A program made the translations under genes and the position numbers. The notes under the pieces were generated by a model. That model was not told the DNA's origin and made no database searches. It was given only the letters and a program-made list of their open reading frames with translations. This document shows positions 1 through 8,725 of a stretch of DNA of 64,000 nucleotides, piece after piece. Every line of letters begins with the position of its first letter. Position 1 is the stretch's first letter. This stretch comes from Arenicola marina (Eukaryota; Annelida; Polychaeta; Arenicolidae), in contig OZ025258.1 of assembly GCA_964019135.1 (NCBI GenBank), positions 8,327,961 through 8,391,960 of the forward strand, read 5' to 3'.

Positions 1-389
1 TGGCTAGTGCGGTATCCCGCACCCACATGGGTTTCCCCCATGAAAAGGGAGGTATCATTGTTTAAATGAAAGAATATTGCCGAATATAAGTCGGTGGACT
101 TGTAGGGGTATTTTTGGTTTCCCTTTTTTTTTTATTCTCATCATCTTGTAGATGGAATTGCTGATATAGTTACCGTTTGTTTCTTTATTTTCCTTTTTTA
201 TTCATTTCGATTTCACTTAAAACGATAAAAAGAAAAAAGTAATTCATACACAAATAATCCATGTCTACAACATAATTAGCGAATAGTGTACATCAATGAT
301 ATTGTTAAGGCTAGTTTAAATAATTAAAATGTTTTTAAATGTCCCATACTTGATGAATGGGTCGTTAATCGTCTTGAACTTTGCTCAGG
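1..389. other. AT-rich intergenic DNA
   Basis: No gene is visible. The stretch is AT-rich with T and A runs. The only structure is a pair of short perfect hairpins at the very start (7-42), listed separately. Both strands have frequent stops. Confidence 0.6.
7..42. other. Two adjacent perfect hairpins
   Basis: The first hairpin pairs gtgcgg (7-12) with ccgcac (17-22) around a 4-base loop. The second pairs catggg (26-31) with cccatg (37-42) around a 5-base loop. They could be part of a folded RNA or of a repeat that begins before the window. Nothing else identifies them. Confidence 0.35.
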
Positions 390-1018
390 TGTCGTTTCGA
401 TTCGATTTAATACACGACGCTAATTCATGAGGTCGTGTTGTAATTCGATTTACTACACGACGTTATTCGTGGGGTCGTGTTGTAATTCGATTTAATACAC
501 GACGCTAATTCATGAGGTCGTGTTGTAATTCGATTTACTACACAACGTTATTCGTGGGGTCGTGTTGTAATTCGATTTAATACACGACGTTATTCGTGGG
601 GTCGTGTTGTAATTCGATTTAATACACGACGTTATTCGTGGGGTCGTGTTGTAATTCGATTTAATACACGACGTTAATTCATGAGGTCGTGTTGTAATTC
701 GATTTACTACACGACGTTATTCGTGGGGTCGTGTTGTAATTCGATTTAATACACGACGTTAATTCATGAGGTCGTGTTGTAATTCGATTTACTACACGAC
801 GTTATTCGTGGGGTCGTGTTGTAATTCGATTTAATACACGACGTTAATTCATGAGGTCGTGTTGTAATTCGATTTACTACACAACGTTAATTCATGAGGT
901 CGTGTTGTAATTCGATTTACGTCGCGTCCCAATGAATTGCGTCGTGTTGTAAATGGAATTAGTACACAACGCAATTATTTGCGGTATGTAGTAATTAAAA
1001 TTAGCACACGACGCAATT
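390..1018. repeat. 42/43-bp minisatellite made of hairpin units
   Basis: About 13 tandem units run to about 930, then decay to 1,018. Each unit contains an internal inverted repeat, acacgac ... gtcgtgt, so each can fold into a hairpin. Two unit types exist: one of 43 bp with the core taattcatgag and one of 42 bp with the core ttattcgtggg. They alternate over much of the array, giving an ~85-bp dimer. In the decayed end the same arms recur as gcgtcgtgttgta (940-952) and tacacaacgc (963-972), which resembles the end of a foldback element. No protein is encoded. Confidence 0.85.
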
Positions 1019-1443
1019 CGGCGTTTTTGACGGGCTGATGCTGCCATATCACACTGCTTCCTCCCCCTAGTAAAAAACACCGACAAGCCGCCGAAAGTCA
1101 ACGAAGCGTTTCTGTAGCCCCCACCCGCTCCCCATCCCCCTCCCGGTCCACCGCGACTTGTTGGCTCTCTAACCGGTCTGGCTTTATTTCAGTAGGTCTA
1201 TGTCTAGTAGGCAACACGTTCACATTCGGAGCTACGGATTTCGCTACGAGGAGTGGAAGCAATTTCTTGACAATTAGAAGAAGTAATAACACGAAGACAG
1301 AATCCCAGTGTGGGATCATGTCAAACGCTGGGCAGGATATCATATGTTTATACAGTTAGATATATATACACAGTGGGTGATTCAGGTGTAAGCGCCAACG
1401 CGTCTGTAGGAATACTGTAGCGAGGACCACCTTGGATTTTCGG
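1019..1443. other. Intergenic DNA with a TATA-like stretch
   Basis: No convincing coding frame is seen on either strand. An alternating TA stretch near 1,360-1,372 lies about 95 bases before the ATG at 1,465, a distance that would suit a TATA box for the possible gene there. This is weak, because such stretches are common in AT-rich DNA. Confidence 0.3.
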
Positions 1444-1464
1444 ATGCCTACGGTACCTACGACG

Positions 1465-1813
1465 ATGAAGGGGATTGCTTGGTTGGCGCTGACGATTGTG
1501 ATTGGTCAGTTCTGCACCAATCACGCTGTCGACAGCCCTTGGATAGCGGGGCACAAACTGGGCCAAGAGATGAGCAATTTTTCGCAACAGGCACTTGGGA
1601 TCAAGCGTTTTCAGGTAAGTTTAACTGCGAAATACATATGTTGTCATGCTTAAAAAGGTCAAACACAGCAGCGATGCCCCGATCTTATTGACGTAACTTT
1701 AGTATGCAAGAAAGCCATACTTCTCAGATGCAGAAGTTGTCCCAAAATGTGGGTTAAGAACTTGTTCTATTATTTAGGGTACTAATAAAGCCAGTTTACA
1801 AAATCCAATATGA
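1465..1813 (+). CDS. Possible two-exon gene for a small secreted peptide
   Basis: Exon 1 runs from ATG 1,465 to 1,614 (50 codons) and ends exactly at a consensus donor, CAG|GTAAGT. The first 21 residues look like a signal peptide: MK start, hydrophobic core IAWLALTIVIG, then a polar C-region ending CTNHA. After it come VDSPWIAGHKLGQ and an IKRFQ end that includes a dibasic KR. A pyrimidine-rich acceptor, ttctattatttag, ends at 1,777. Joining there in phase 0 adds 11 residues (GTNKASLQNPI) before TGA at 1,811-1,813, giving about 61 residues. The intron would be 163 bp. An in-frame ATG at 1,444 is an alternative start. AATAAA occurs at 1,914. I do not recognise the family. The signal peptide plus exact donor are the real evidence; exon 2 is a guess. 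It could be the first exon of a longer gene, or chance. Confidence 0.28.
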
Positions 1814-1843
1814 CAATAATACTGACTTCGAAGCAATGCTACA

Positions 1844-1864
1844 CCCCCCCCCCCCCCCACCCCC
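1844..1864. repeat. Poly-C tract
   Basis: Fifteen consecutive C residues (1,844-1,858), then A and another C run. Homopolymers of this kind recur in the window at 6,540-6,552 (C), 6,858-6,871 (G) and 54,435-54,449 (G). Confidence 0.9.
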
Positions 1865-1917
1865 TCAAATCCTCCCCCCTTGAACCCGAAGATGCTAAAG
1901 ACAATTCTTACTTAATA

Positions 1918-2052
1918 AAACAGCGCTCCCTGGCGAAAGCATTGGAACTAGCGTAAGCTGGCACCACCGCTCGTACTCATATGCTGAGTGAGCGAAGGTG
2001 GTGACGCGGAACCAGGCTAGAACTAGCGTTACAATGCGTCTCGGCGCTGTTT
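1918..2052. mobile_element. Short foldback element (MITE-like), about 135 bp
   Basis: The ends are inverted copies: aaacagcgc (1,918-1,926) and gcgctgttt (2,044-2,052). Nearer the centre, caccaccgctc pairs with gagcgaaggtggtg around the middle at about 1,980, so most of the element can fold back. It encodes no protein. No target-site duplication is clear, so the exact ends and superfamily are uncertain. Confidence 0.55.
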
Positions 2053-2494
2053 CCCCCGTGTCAGTGAAACGTCTGCATGAATCTCAATGAATTTAATGTG
2101 TGTCAGCATATCAAAATCTGGCAACAATCAACCTGAAGAAGAATTCAGAGTACCAAGATAACCCAACAATTTTCTATGGAATTTTCTAAGCTCGTATGTT
2201 TTTTGTTTGTTTTACGTACGTTGTCAAATATTGCCAAGTCCATAAGGAGACAGCGCTGCGAACACTACACTCCACGAATGCCATGCAGAATGGCCGAACG
2301 ACATAACGGCCGAGCCGCTCTCACCACCCCCTACCATGGGTGGAGGGGAGGGTGGGGTCGTCGAGCCGCCCGCCAGCGGATTAGTCTGCGCCTCGACGAT
2401 TGGCTTGGTGTCGGCTTCGGCATCGGCTGGGGGAGGAGGGTCTGGCTCGGGGTAGATGAAGCTGGCGATTGGTGTCAATTGTGTTTGTGTGGCT
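2053..2494. other. No gene recognised
   Basis: This stretch lies between two inverted-repeat elements. A proline-rich open frame runs on the minus strand over 2,224-2,478, and an overlapping glycine/arginine/tryptophan-rich frame runs on the plus strand. Both reflect local GC-rich composition, and neither shows a recognisable domain. Confidence 0.4.
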
Positions 2495-3287
2495 GGCTGC
2501 TGGGTGTGTATGGGTGGAGGGGTGGGGATGGGACCAATATTTACTGATTTTTTAGGAGAAATCTTTACGGTCGGGCCATTAAATTAATCACTAAATTTTA
2601 GGGAATTGTCAATGGCCCCGTAAGGAGCATGGATAACATTTACACGGCCCGTAATGAGCATTGATAATGCGGAATTTGCATGTGGCCCGAAATATTCTTC
2701 ACACGGAAACTCAGCTTCATTTATTCCGATTTCACGCGATTTCATTCTTGTGGCTTTTTCAATGGCCATTTAATTTTTGATTGGTATTATAGGAATCGAC
2801 AACACATGTACAGTGGCCTTTGATAACAACTTATAACAGTAACACGAAGCGGCCCGAAAAAAATTTCAGTCTTTTTGTGAGTCCTAATTCACGAGGCCCC
2901 AATTCTGATTTTAGCAATCAGCAACAGCAGCCTTTGATAACAACTTTTGAAGCCTCGGATTCTGGTCGGTACGGTAACATATATATATATAATATTATTA
3001 AATCTTTATAACTGACACACCAAATTTCAGCGTTAGCATTGCTTATTATTATTGAATAATGAAAATCACGTGAAATCAGAATGAATGAAGCTGAGTTTTC
3101 GTGTGAAAAATGTTTCGGGCCGCGTGCAAATTCTGCGTTATCAATGTTCATTACGGGCCGCGTAAACGTTATCCATGCTCGTTACGGGGCCGTTGACAAT
3201 TCCCCAAAATTTAGTGATTACTTAAGCCCGGTCGTGAAGATTTCTCCTAAAAAATCAGTAAATATTGGTCCCACACACCCAGCAGCC
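2495..3287. mobile_element. Long-inverted-repeat (foldback-type) non-autonomous element
   Basis: The arms at about 2,495-2,745 and 3,061-3,287 are reverse complements of each other with scattered mismatches and one ~24-base length difference near the outer end. Shared blocks include gctgctgggtgtgt at the outer ends and ttactgattttttaggag further in. Each arm holds smaller repeats built around cggcccgtaa and cat(t/g)gataa. The interior (2,746-3,060) has a direct repeat, cctttgataacaactt, at 2,817 and 2,931. No transposase is present, so it would depend on an enzyme supplied elsewhere. Target-site duplications were not found. Confidence 0.7.
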
Positions 3288-4089
3288 CAACACATCTCTT
3301 ATATTAGGTCAGTCAACCCGTTTACTGTGTTATAAGTTACACGCCAATTGGCCATGGAAAAACCATCGGTTTCAACCCCAGGCTGGAAGAAATTACGTCA
3401 CCAAATTGGCATATTTTGTCATGTTTTATCATGACATCCTCGTTGGGACGACCAGCTACAGCAGAGACCCAGCGACTCAGCAGGTGATGCGGTCGACCGC
3501 ACCACTACACACAAAACACCCCCACGAAGGATTAAATACCTCATCGTTTTGCTAAACATGCATCAGTCTGCCCAATAAATTGTAACAGAATCAGACTCTC
3601 CTACGAAATATGCAACTGATAACCATATAACTGTGGCATACGACCATATTTGAGACACTGCTTGACACCATATATTTCTCCACGCACGACTTATTGGTGT
3701 GTACCCTTTACTGTGGGTGCGTTTATTCTCACGTTGAATGTTTGTGGTTAACGTTGTCGAAGATATCTAGGCATGAGGATAAAAAGCATGTTCGCTAATA
3801 TTAACAAGCCCACCAGTTCTCTCAGTGGGCGTGCCTAATAAAATCACGGGCAGTCGACCAAGTATATAAGGTATGCCACGCGTCATCTAAACATGAAAAC
3901 TAAAACTAGTCATGAAGCTTCGTGACGTATGTCACCTTTCTGCAGGGGAATTTTCTACCTAAAAATACCCCCCATACCCCACCCCCTCCCCCTTCTCGCG
4001 GCTGTTCACTCATGCGTTTAGCTAAATTTTGTATAACGTATGGAACGTATATATGCAAATATATAGAAAACTTAGCGCAGTCGTGGTCT
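3288..4089. other. No gene recognised
   Basis: Ordinary sequence with stops in all frames. It contains a TATA-like tatataagg near 3,863 and an AATAAA near 3,575, but nothing ties them to a gene. Short C-rich runs lie near 3,966-3,992. Confidence 0.45.
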
Positions 4090-5725
4090 CGGTCCATCTC
4101 GGGGTCCATCTTCCATGTAAGCCGTCACGAAAATCGAGGGCACTCCTGCCAGTGACTCCTGCCAGTGAACAGGTATACAAAGTCTACAAACATGTACTCA
4201 CAATCTGTACAGCGGCATACAGCACTGAATATGTGTATGGACAGCACCTTAGTGTACAGATTGTGCAGTCACAGATGAACAGTACAAGAATGACAGCAGG
4301 CCAATGGTGGTTTGGTGTGAGGGGTGGATGGTTGGAGAGGGGTATGAGGGACAGTTGGAAAGCCAACCCTGGCAAGGAAGCGACATGACGTGACAGGTTG
4401 GAAGGCAACCCTGGCAAGGAAGCGACATGACATGACAGGTTGGAAGCCAACCTTTCCCTCCATCTGAAGCGACACGACATGACAGTTTGAAAGCCAACCC
4501 TGGCAAGGACACGACAGCTCGAAAGCCAACCCTGGCAAGGAAGCAACATGACGTGACAGGTCAGAAGCCAACCCTGGCAAGGAAGCGACATGACGTGACA
4601 GGTTGGAAGCCAACCTTGGTAAGGAAGCGACATGACGTGACAGGTTGGAAGCCAACCTTGGTAAGGAAGCGACATGACATGACAGTTCAGAACCCAAACT
4701 TTTCCTGCATCTGAAGCGACACGACATGACAGTTTGAAAGCCAACCCTGGCAAGGACACGACAGGACACGACAGTTCGAACCCCAACCCTGGCAAGGACA
4801 TGACAGGACACGACAGTTCGAAAGCCAACCCTGGCAAGGAAGCGAATGACGTGACAGGTTGGAAGCCCACCTTGGTAAGGAAGCGACATGACATGACAGT
4901 TCAGAACCCAACCTTTCCCTGCATCTAAAGCGACACGACATGACAGTTCGAAAACCAACCATGGCAAGGACACGACAGGACACGACAGTTCGAAACCCAA
5001 CCCTGGCAAGGACACGACAGGACACGACAGTTCGAAACCCAACCCTGGTAAGGAAGTGACATGACGTGACAGGTCAGAAGCCAACCCTGGCAAGGAAGCG
5101 ACATGACGTGAGAGGTTGGAAGCCAACCTTGGCAAGGAAGCGACATGACGTGACAGTTCATAACCCAACCTTTCCCTGCATCTGAAGCGACACGACATGA
5201 CAGTTCAAAACCCAACCCTGGCAAGAACACGACATGACGTGACAGGTGGGAAGCTAACCCTGGCAAGGAAATGACAGGACATGACAGGTGGGAAGCTAAC
5301 CCTGGCAAGGAAATGACAGGACACGACAGTTCGAAACCCAACCCTGGCAAGGAAACGACATGACAGGTGGGAAGCTAACCCTGGCAAGAAGATGACAGGA
5401 CACGACACTTCGAAACCCAACCCTGCCAAGGAAATGACAGGACACGACAGTTCGAAACCCAACTGTGGTAAGGAAACGACAGGACACGACAGTTCGAAAC
5501 CTAACCCAGGCAACAAAATGACAGGACACGACAGTTCGAAACCCAACCCCGGCAAAAAAACGACATGACGTGACAGGTGGGAAGCCAACCCAGGCAAGGA
5601 AATGACAGGACCCAACTGTTCTATAGCCGACCCTGGCAACAAAATGACAGGACACGACAGTTCGAAACCCAACCCCGGCAAAGAAACGACATGACGTGAC
5701 AGGTCAAAAGCCAAACCAGGCAAGG
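4090..5725 (-). mobile_element. Left copy of a dispersed element carrying a 42-bp minisatellite
   Basis: A unique segment (about 4,090-4,345) adjoins a 42-bp tandem array (4,347-5,725). Reverse-complemented, the unique segment matches 60,616-60,885 beside the right-hand array. Shared blocks include gtgacggcttacatggaag, tctgtgactgcaca and gctgtccataca. Because unique flank and array recur together, this looks like one dispersed repeat unit rather than two independent minisatellites. No homology was seen on the far side (after 5,725), no transposase is present, and the class is unknown. Confidence 0.6.
4347..5725 (-). repeat. 42-bp minisatellite, left array (about 33 units)
   Basis: Units read gttcgaaacccaaccctgg followed by caagga and then gacatgacgtgacag or acacgacaggacacgacag. 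Some units have tttccctgcatctgaagcg in place of the tggcaagga part. As 42 is a multiple of 3, every frame free of stops in one unit stays open for long distances. The peptide-like frames (GLGFELSCPVVSLP repeats and others, up to 309 codons) are therefore products of the repeat and not evidence of a gene. Confidence 0.9.
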
Positions 5726-7561
5726 TAGCAATATAGTCCTATTCGATTGCTTGTGATGCATTTTATACTGCTCCTGTCCAACAACACCCGCATCCAAGGG
5801 AACCATATTCTATCTCTTTTTGACAGACAAACACTGTGACAGGTCCGCTTCACAAGTTGCTGGAGGTTTCCAAATAAAGCACTCACCTCTAGTTCTTACT
5901 TCATGCACTTTCATAGCATTAGCCTCTACGACTGTCTTAAGGAAATAAGTCGGCTGCAAGTACTACTCCCTTTACTACTTTAGTTCAGCTAGCAAGCCGC
6001 TGTGGCTACGGCCAACAGAACAGCGTCTTGCTTCCAAGCGCACCCCGCTCATTAGAGGGAAGCAGAGGGAAGCGACGACAACACCCGGGATGTTTTGCAT
6101 CGCTTAAGTGAATCTACACATTGTACAGCGCTCTCTTACCAACATAACTTGCAGGAAAAGGTATTAGCGTCTAATTTTGCGCGGTAGAATTGTTGTCAGA
6201 CGTTCTGGAGCGCGAGAAACAACAACTTTGCACCAGTAACAACCGAAAACGAATCAAGCTCCGCCATGTTTGCAGTTGCACTTCCTGCCGAGAAGCGGTG
6301 CGCAATAACGTACAAATTGTGTGCTCGCCGTAACTGAAAGACTCCTCGCTGGCTTCGTGCCGCGGGGTCCCCCTGCGTGATGAATAGTATGGAGGGGGTT
6401 GATGGGGAACCCGCCCAAATGTAGCCAAAATTTCCAGACGTTCTCTTCTAATGTTGGTTTTCATATAAAATGTGGGTTTTGTGGATTTACTTTTTTTTAG
6501 GAATATTTTATTTCTGAAGCTGTATTTCGATGAAAAATACCCCCCCCCCCCCTCCGGCGGGAATAAAGGTAGCTGACGGTCGGAGCGGGATCAATTGCTA
6601 CTTTTCCGGCATTTTCCAAAGGTGGGTGCTCGTCTTAACTGTTCAGCATTCCCCATCCGTTTCCGAGGGAGGGGAATACACCTGATGCCGCCCAAACCCA
6701 CAAAATTAGTGAGAGCAGGGGCTGACACAGGGGCGGGAGTCCTCACCCGCCCGCTTTTCTGAAACATCCCTAAGCAACAATGAATTTGGTGCCCCCCGCC
6801 TGTTTGTACTGCATCCCCTACTTTGTTGGTATCAAGCTCGGGAGGTGGGGACGGGGTGGGGGGGGGGGGGGCAAGACTGACAAACGTAACTTCGGCGTAC
6901 GGCGGGAGCTGAAATTACGTACTCCTCGCGTTAAACCAAGAATTGCACAAACAACTTGCCGTTGGCCGTTACCGTTGGCCCGTGCATGCTCCACTGTCAC
7001 CGTGACGGGCCAGGGCCGGGGCCGGGGCCGCCGCTGGGCGCTGGGAGGTTATTTAATTCATTGCTCGGTTTGGGATGGGGGGGTCCGCAGTAAAGTTCCC
7101 CCCACCCCGTCCGCTCGGTCGAGGTTTTACCATCGAAATTCGCTCGGTCGGGGCGTTTTAATCTTTTGCGGCAACCCGTCTATGAACGCACATTTTCAGA
7201 GCCCCCCCCCCCTTCCACCCCGGTCAAAAGTTTTAAAACATCGGCTCTATAGCTATAGGGATATCTTTTTCATCACAAATATCCACTCTCTCCGGCATCA
7301 AGGCACCCCACGGAACCCTCCCACCAACCCCTTCCCCCCCTGGCCGCCGGGTTACTGACGGTTTAAAATATTCTGAGATCCACACCCCTCCCGCTGTCAT
7401 TTGCTCAGTTAGATGGTCTTGAATGCAAATTAAACATCAATGGAACGCTGAAAGAACTTCCACTTAAGTTATGCTTTCAAAGGTTTTAATGCAACGATGT
7501 CACTGATCTGGTAAAGTCGGACCATTTGAAACAAACGACCGTTAAACTATAGCCCAGAACC
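5726..7561. other. No gene recognised; poly-C and poly-G tracts
   Basis: No convincing exon was found. There is a C13 run at 6,540-6,552, a G14 run at 6,858-6,871 and a GC-rich segment near 7,010-7,045 with repeated ggggcc. A minus-strand open frame (6,171-6,464, 97 codons) and a plus-strand one (6,780-7,358, 192 codons) have biased, low-information composition and no recognisable domain, so I do not call them genes. Confidence 0.4.
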
Positions 7562-7591
7562 CTAGGCTGTGTGGGCTGAAACACAGCCTAG
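7562..7591. other. Perfect 11-bp stem hairpin
   Basis: ctaggctgtgt (7,562-7,572) pairs fully with acacagcctag (7,581-7,591) around an 8-base loop. It lies beyond the stop codon of the possible minus-strand exon at 7,841-8,040, so it could sit in that transcript's 3' region. Confidence 0.5.
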
Positions 7592-7620
7592 TCTCATTCC
7601 ATAGTAAAATTCTGGTCTGG

Positions 7621-7643
7621 AACAACCCCATTTCAGGGTTGTT
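7621..7643. other. Perfect 8-bp stem hairpin
   Basis: aacaaccc (7,621-7,628) pairs with gggttgtt (7,636-7,643) around a 7-base loop. It is the second hairpin within 60 bases on the same side of the possible exon. Confidence 0.4.
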
Positions 7644-7840
7644 TGACTGATATGATATGATACAATTCTTCTTCTATATTTGACTGTTGATCTAAATTGG
7701 GCTATAGAAGTGTGGGAATATATATTGGTATAGAATAGACTCAAGAAAGTGTTGGTATATATATATATTGAAAGCATTGCTATGTACACTAGAAGACTTC
7801 TACGAAACAACATGCAAGTTAAATAAATATTTAGATGAAT

Positions 7841-8040
7841 CTAGAAAAAATCACTGACACACAAATCGGCACTGCTTTCCACCTCGATCCACTGGGGGGC
7901 CAAAAGGGACAAAAGCTGAGGGGTCACTGAGGCCTTGGCAATGACAACCAGGTATCTGAACCCCAATTTTTCCGGAAAAGATACATGGGCCTCATGAACC
8001 TTCACAGCAAACCAGGGCCAGGATTCCAGAGCATACTCAG
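7841..8040 (-). CDS. Possible terminal coding exon of an unrecognised gene
   Basis: The minus strand is open for about 66 codons ending at TAG (7,843-7,841). The peptide has balanced, protein-like composition, unlike nearby spurious frames, with segments ESWPWFAVKVHEAHVSFPEK, LGFRYLVVIAKASV and WIEVESSADLCVSDFF at the end. A plausible acceptor, cacatgactcag, lies just before 8,040. If the exon is real, earlier exons must lie to the right, where I found none before the satellite begins at 8,584. The gene would then have a 44-kb array in an intron, or this is an orphaned fragment. I could not assign a family. A chance open frame remains possible. Confidence 0.3.
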
Positions 8041-8583
8041 CTGAGTCATGTGAAATACATGTCAAATAAAGCAAAGCTTAACTTGGCATCCTTCCAGAAT
8101 AGCTGGCAACTGATATTACTGAAGACATTCTCCACAACATCCTAAAAAAGGGACTACAGCTATAACTAATACGAATATCTGTAACGTTGTCAGTGTAACA
8201 ACATTGTAGAAAGCAAAAATATCAGGAGAATTTAAATATTTAAGGCAACCCAGCCTGCTCCAATGACTTGCTGTGTATGGTGTGGCATATAGATATATAT
8301 AGGCAGTTCTATAGTGCCAGACAACTAATTAGAACATATTGTGAATTTAAGAATAACTGCATGGTGCTTTATGACAATAGCAGCCAGAATTCTTTTCTAC
8401 CAGCGCTGCTTGCCTAGCATTTCTGATATATGATATATTTCACCTTCCCACTTTGCTTTACATATAAGCCTTGTAAATGAACAGTATCAGTACTCATTAT
8501 CATTTAAAATTGAAACAACTGAATTTTTAGTTGCCATATCAAGTAACTACCTGACCGAAATTTCACCCACAAATTACCTTGCA
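8041..8583. other. Unique DNA next to the satellite array
   Basis: AT-rich sequence with no recognisable exon, RNA gene or repeat on either strand. It is the last non-satellite DNA before the left edge of the array. Confidence 0.45.
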
Positions 8584-8725
8584 TGATGTTACCTCCCTTG
8601 TGGATAAGGGCCCATTACCATCTTTAGGGTTCAGGCGTAGGGTGTAGATTGCGCTCGGTGTCGGGTTGGGGTCAGGGTTAGGTACCCTCTTCTTCACCCG
8701 CCGCCTCACCTGCATTTCGGGTAAC
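8584..8725 (+). repeat. Left-edge divergent satellite monomer
   Basis: The first unit carries acctcccttgtggataaggg and ggttcaggcgtagggtgtag where core monomers usually have acctgcatttcgggtaacgg and ggtttaggtacagggggtag. The same second variant is found at the right edge (52,563-52,582). Confidence 0.75.

Noticed and set aside
2176-2547. Overlapping open frames on both strands
   Set aside because: Their composition follows the GC-rich local sequence. They overlap each other, and the plus-strand one runs into the foldback element.
4269-5198. 309-codon minus-strand open frame in the left 42-bp array
   Set aside because: Same cause: stop-free 42-bp units. It also runs into the array's unique flank without any recognisable domain.
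6171-6464. 97-codon minus-strand open frame
   Set aside because: Arginine/serine-rich with no recognisable motif and no splice signals at its limits. It may be chance.
6780-7358. 192-codon plus-strand open frame
   Set aside because: It crosses a G14 run and proline/glycine-rich low-complexity DNA and shows no domain or splice sites.
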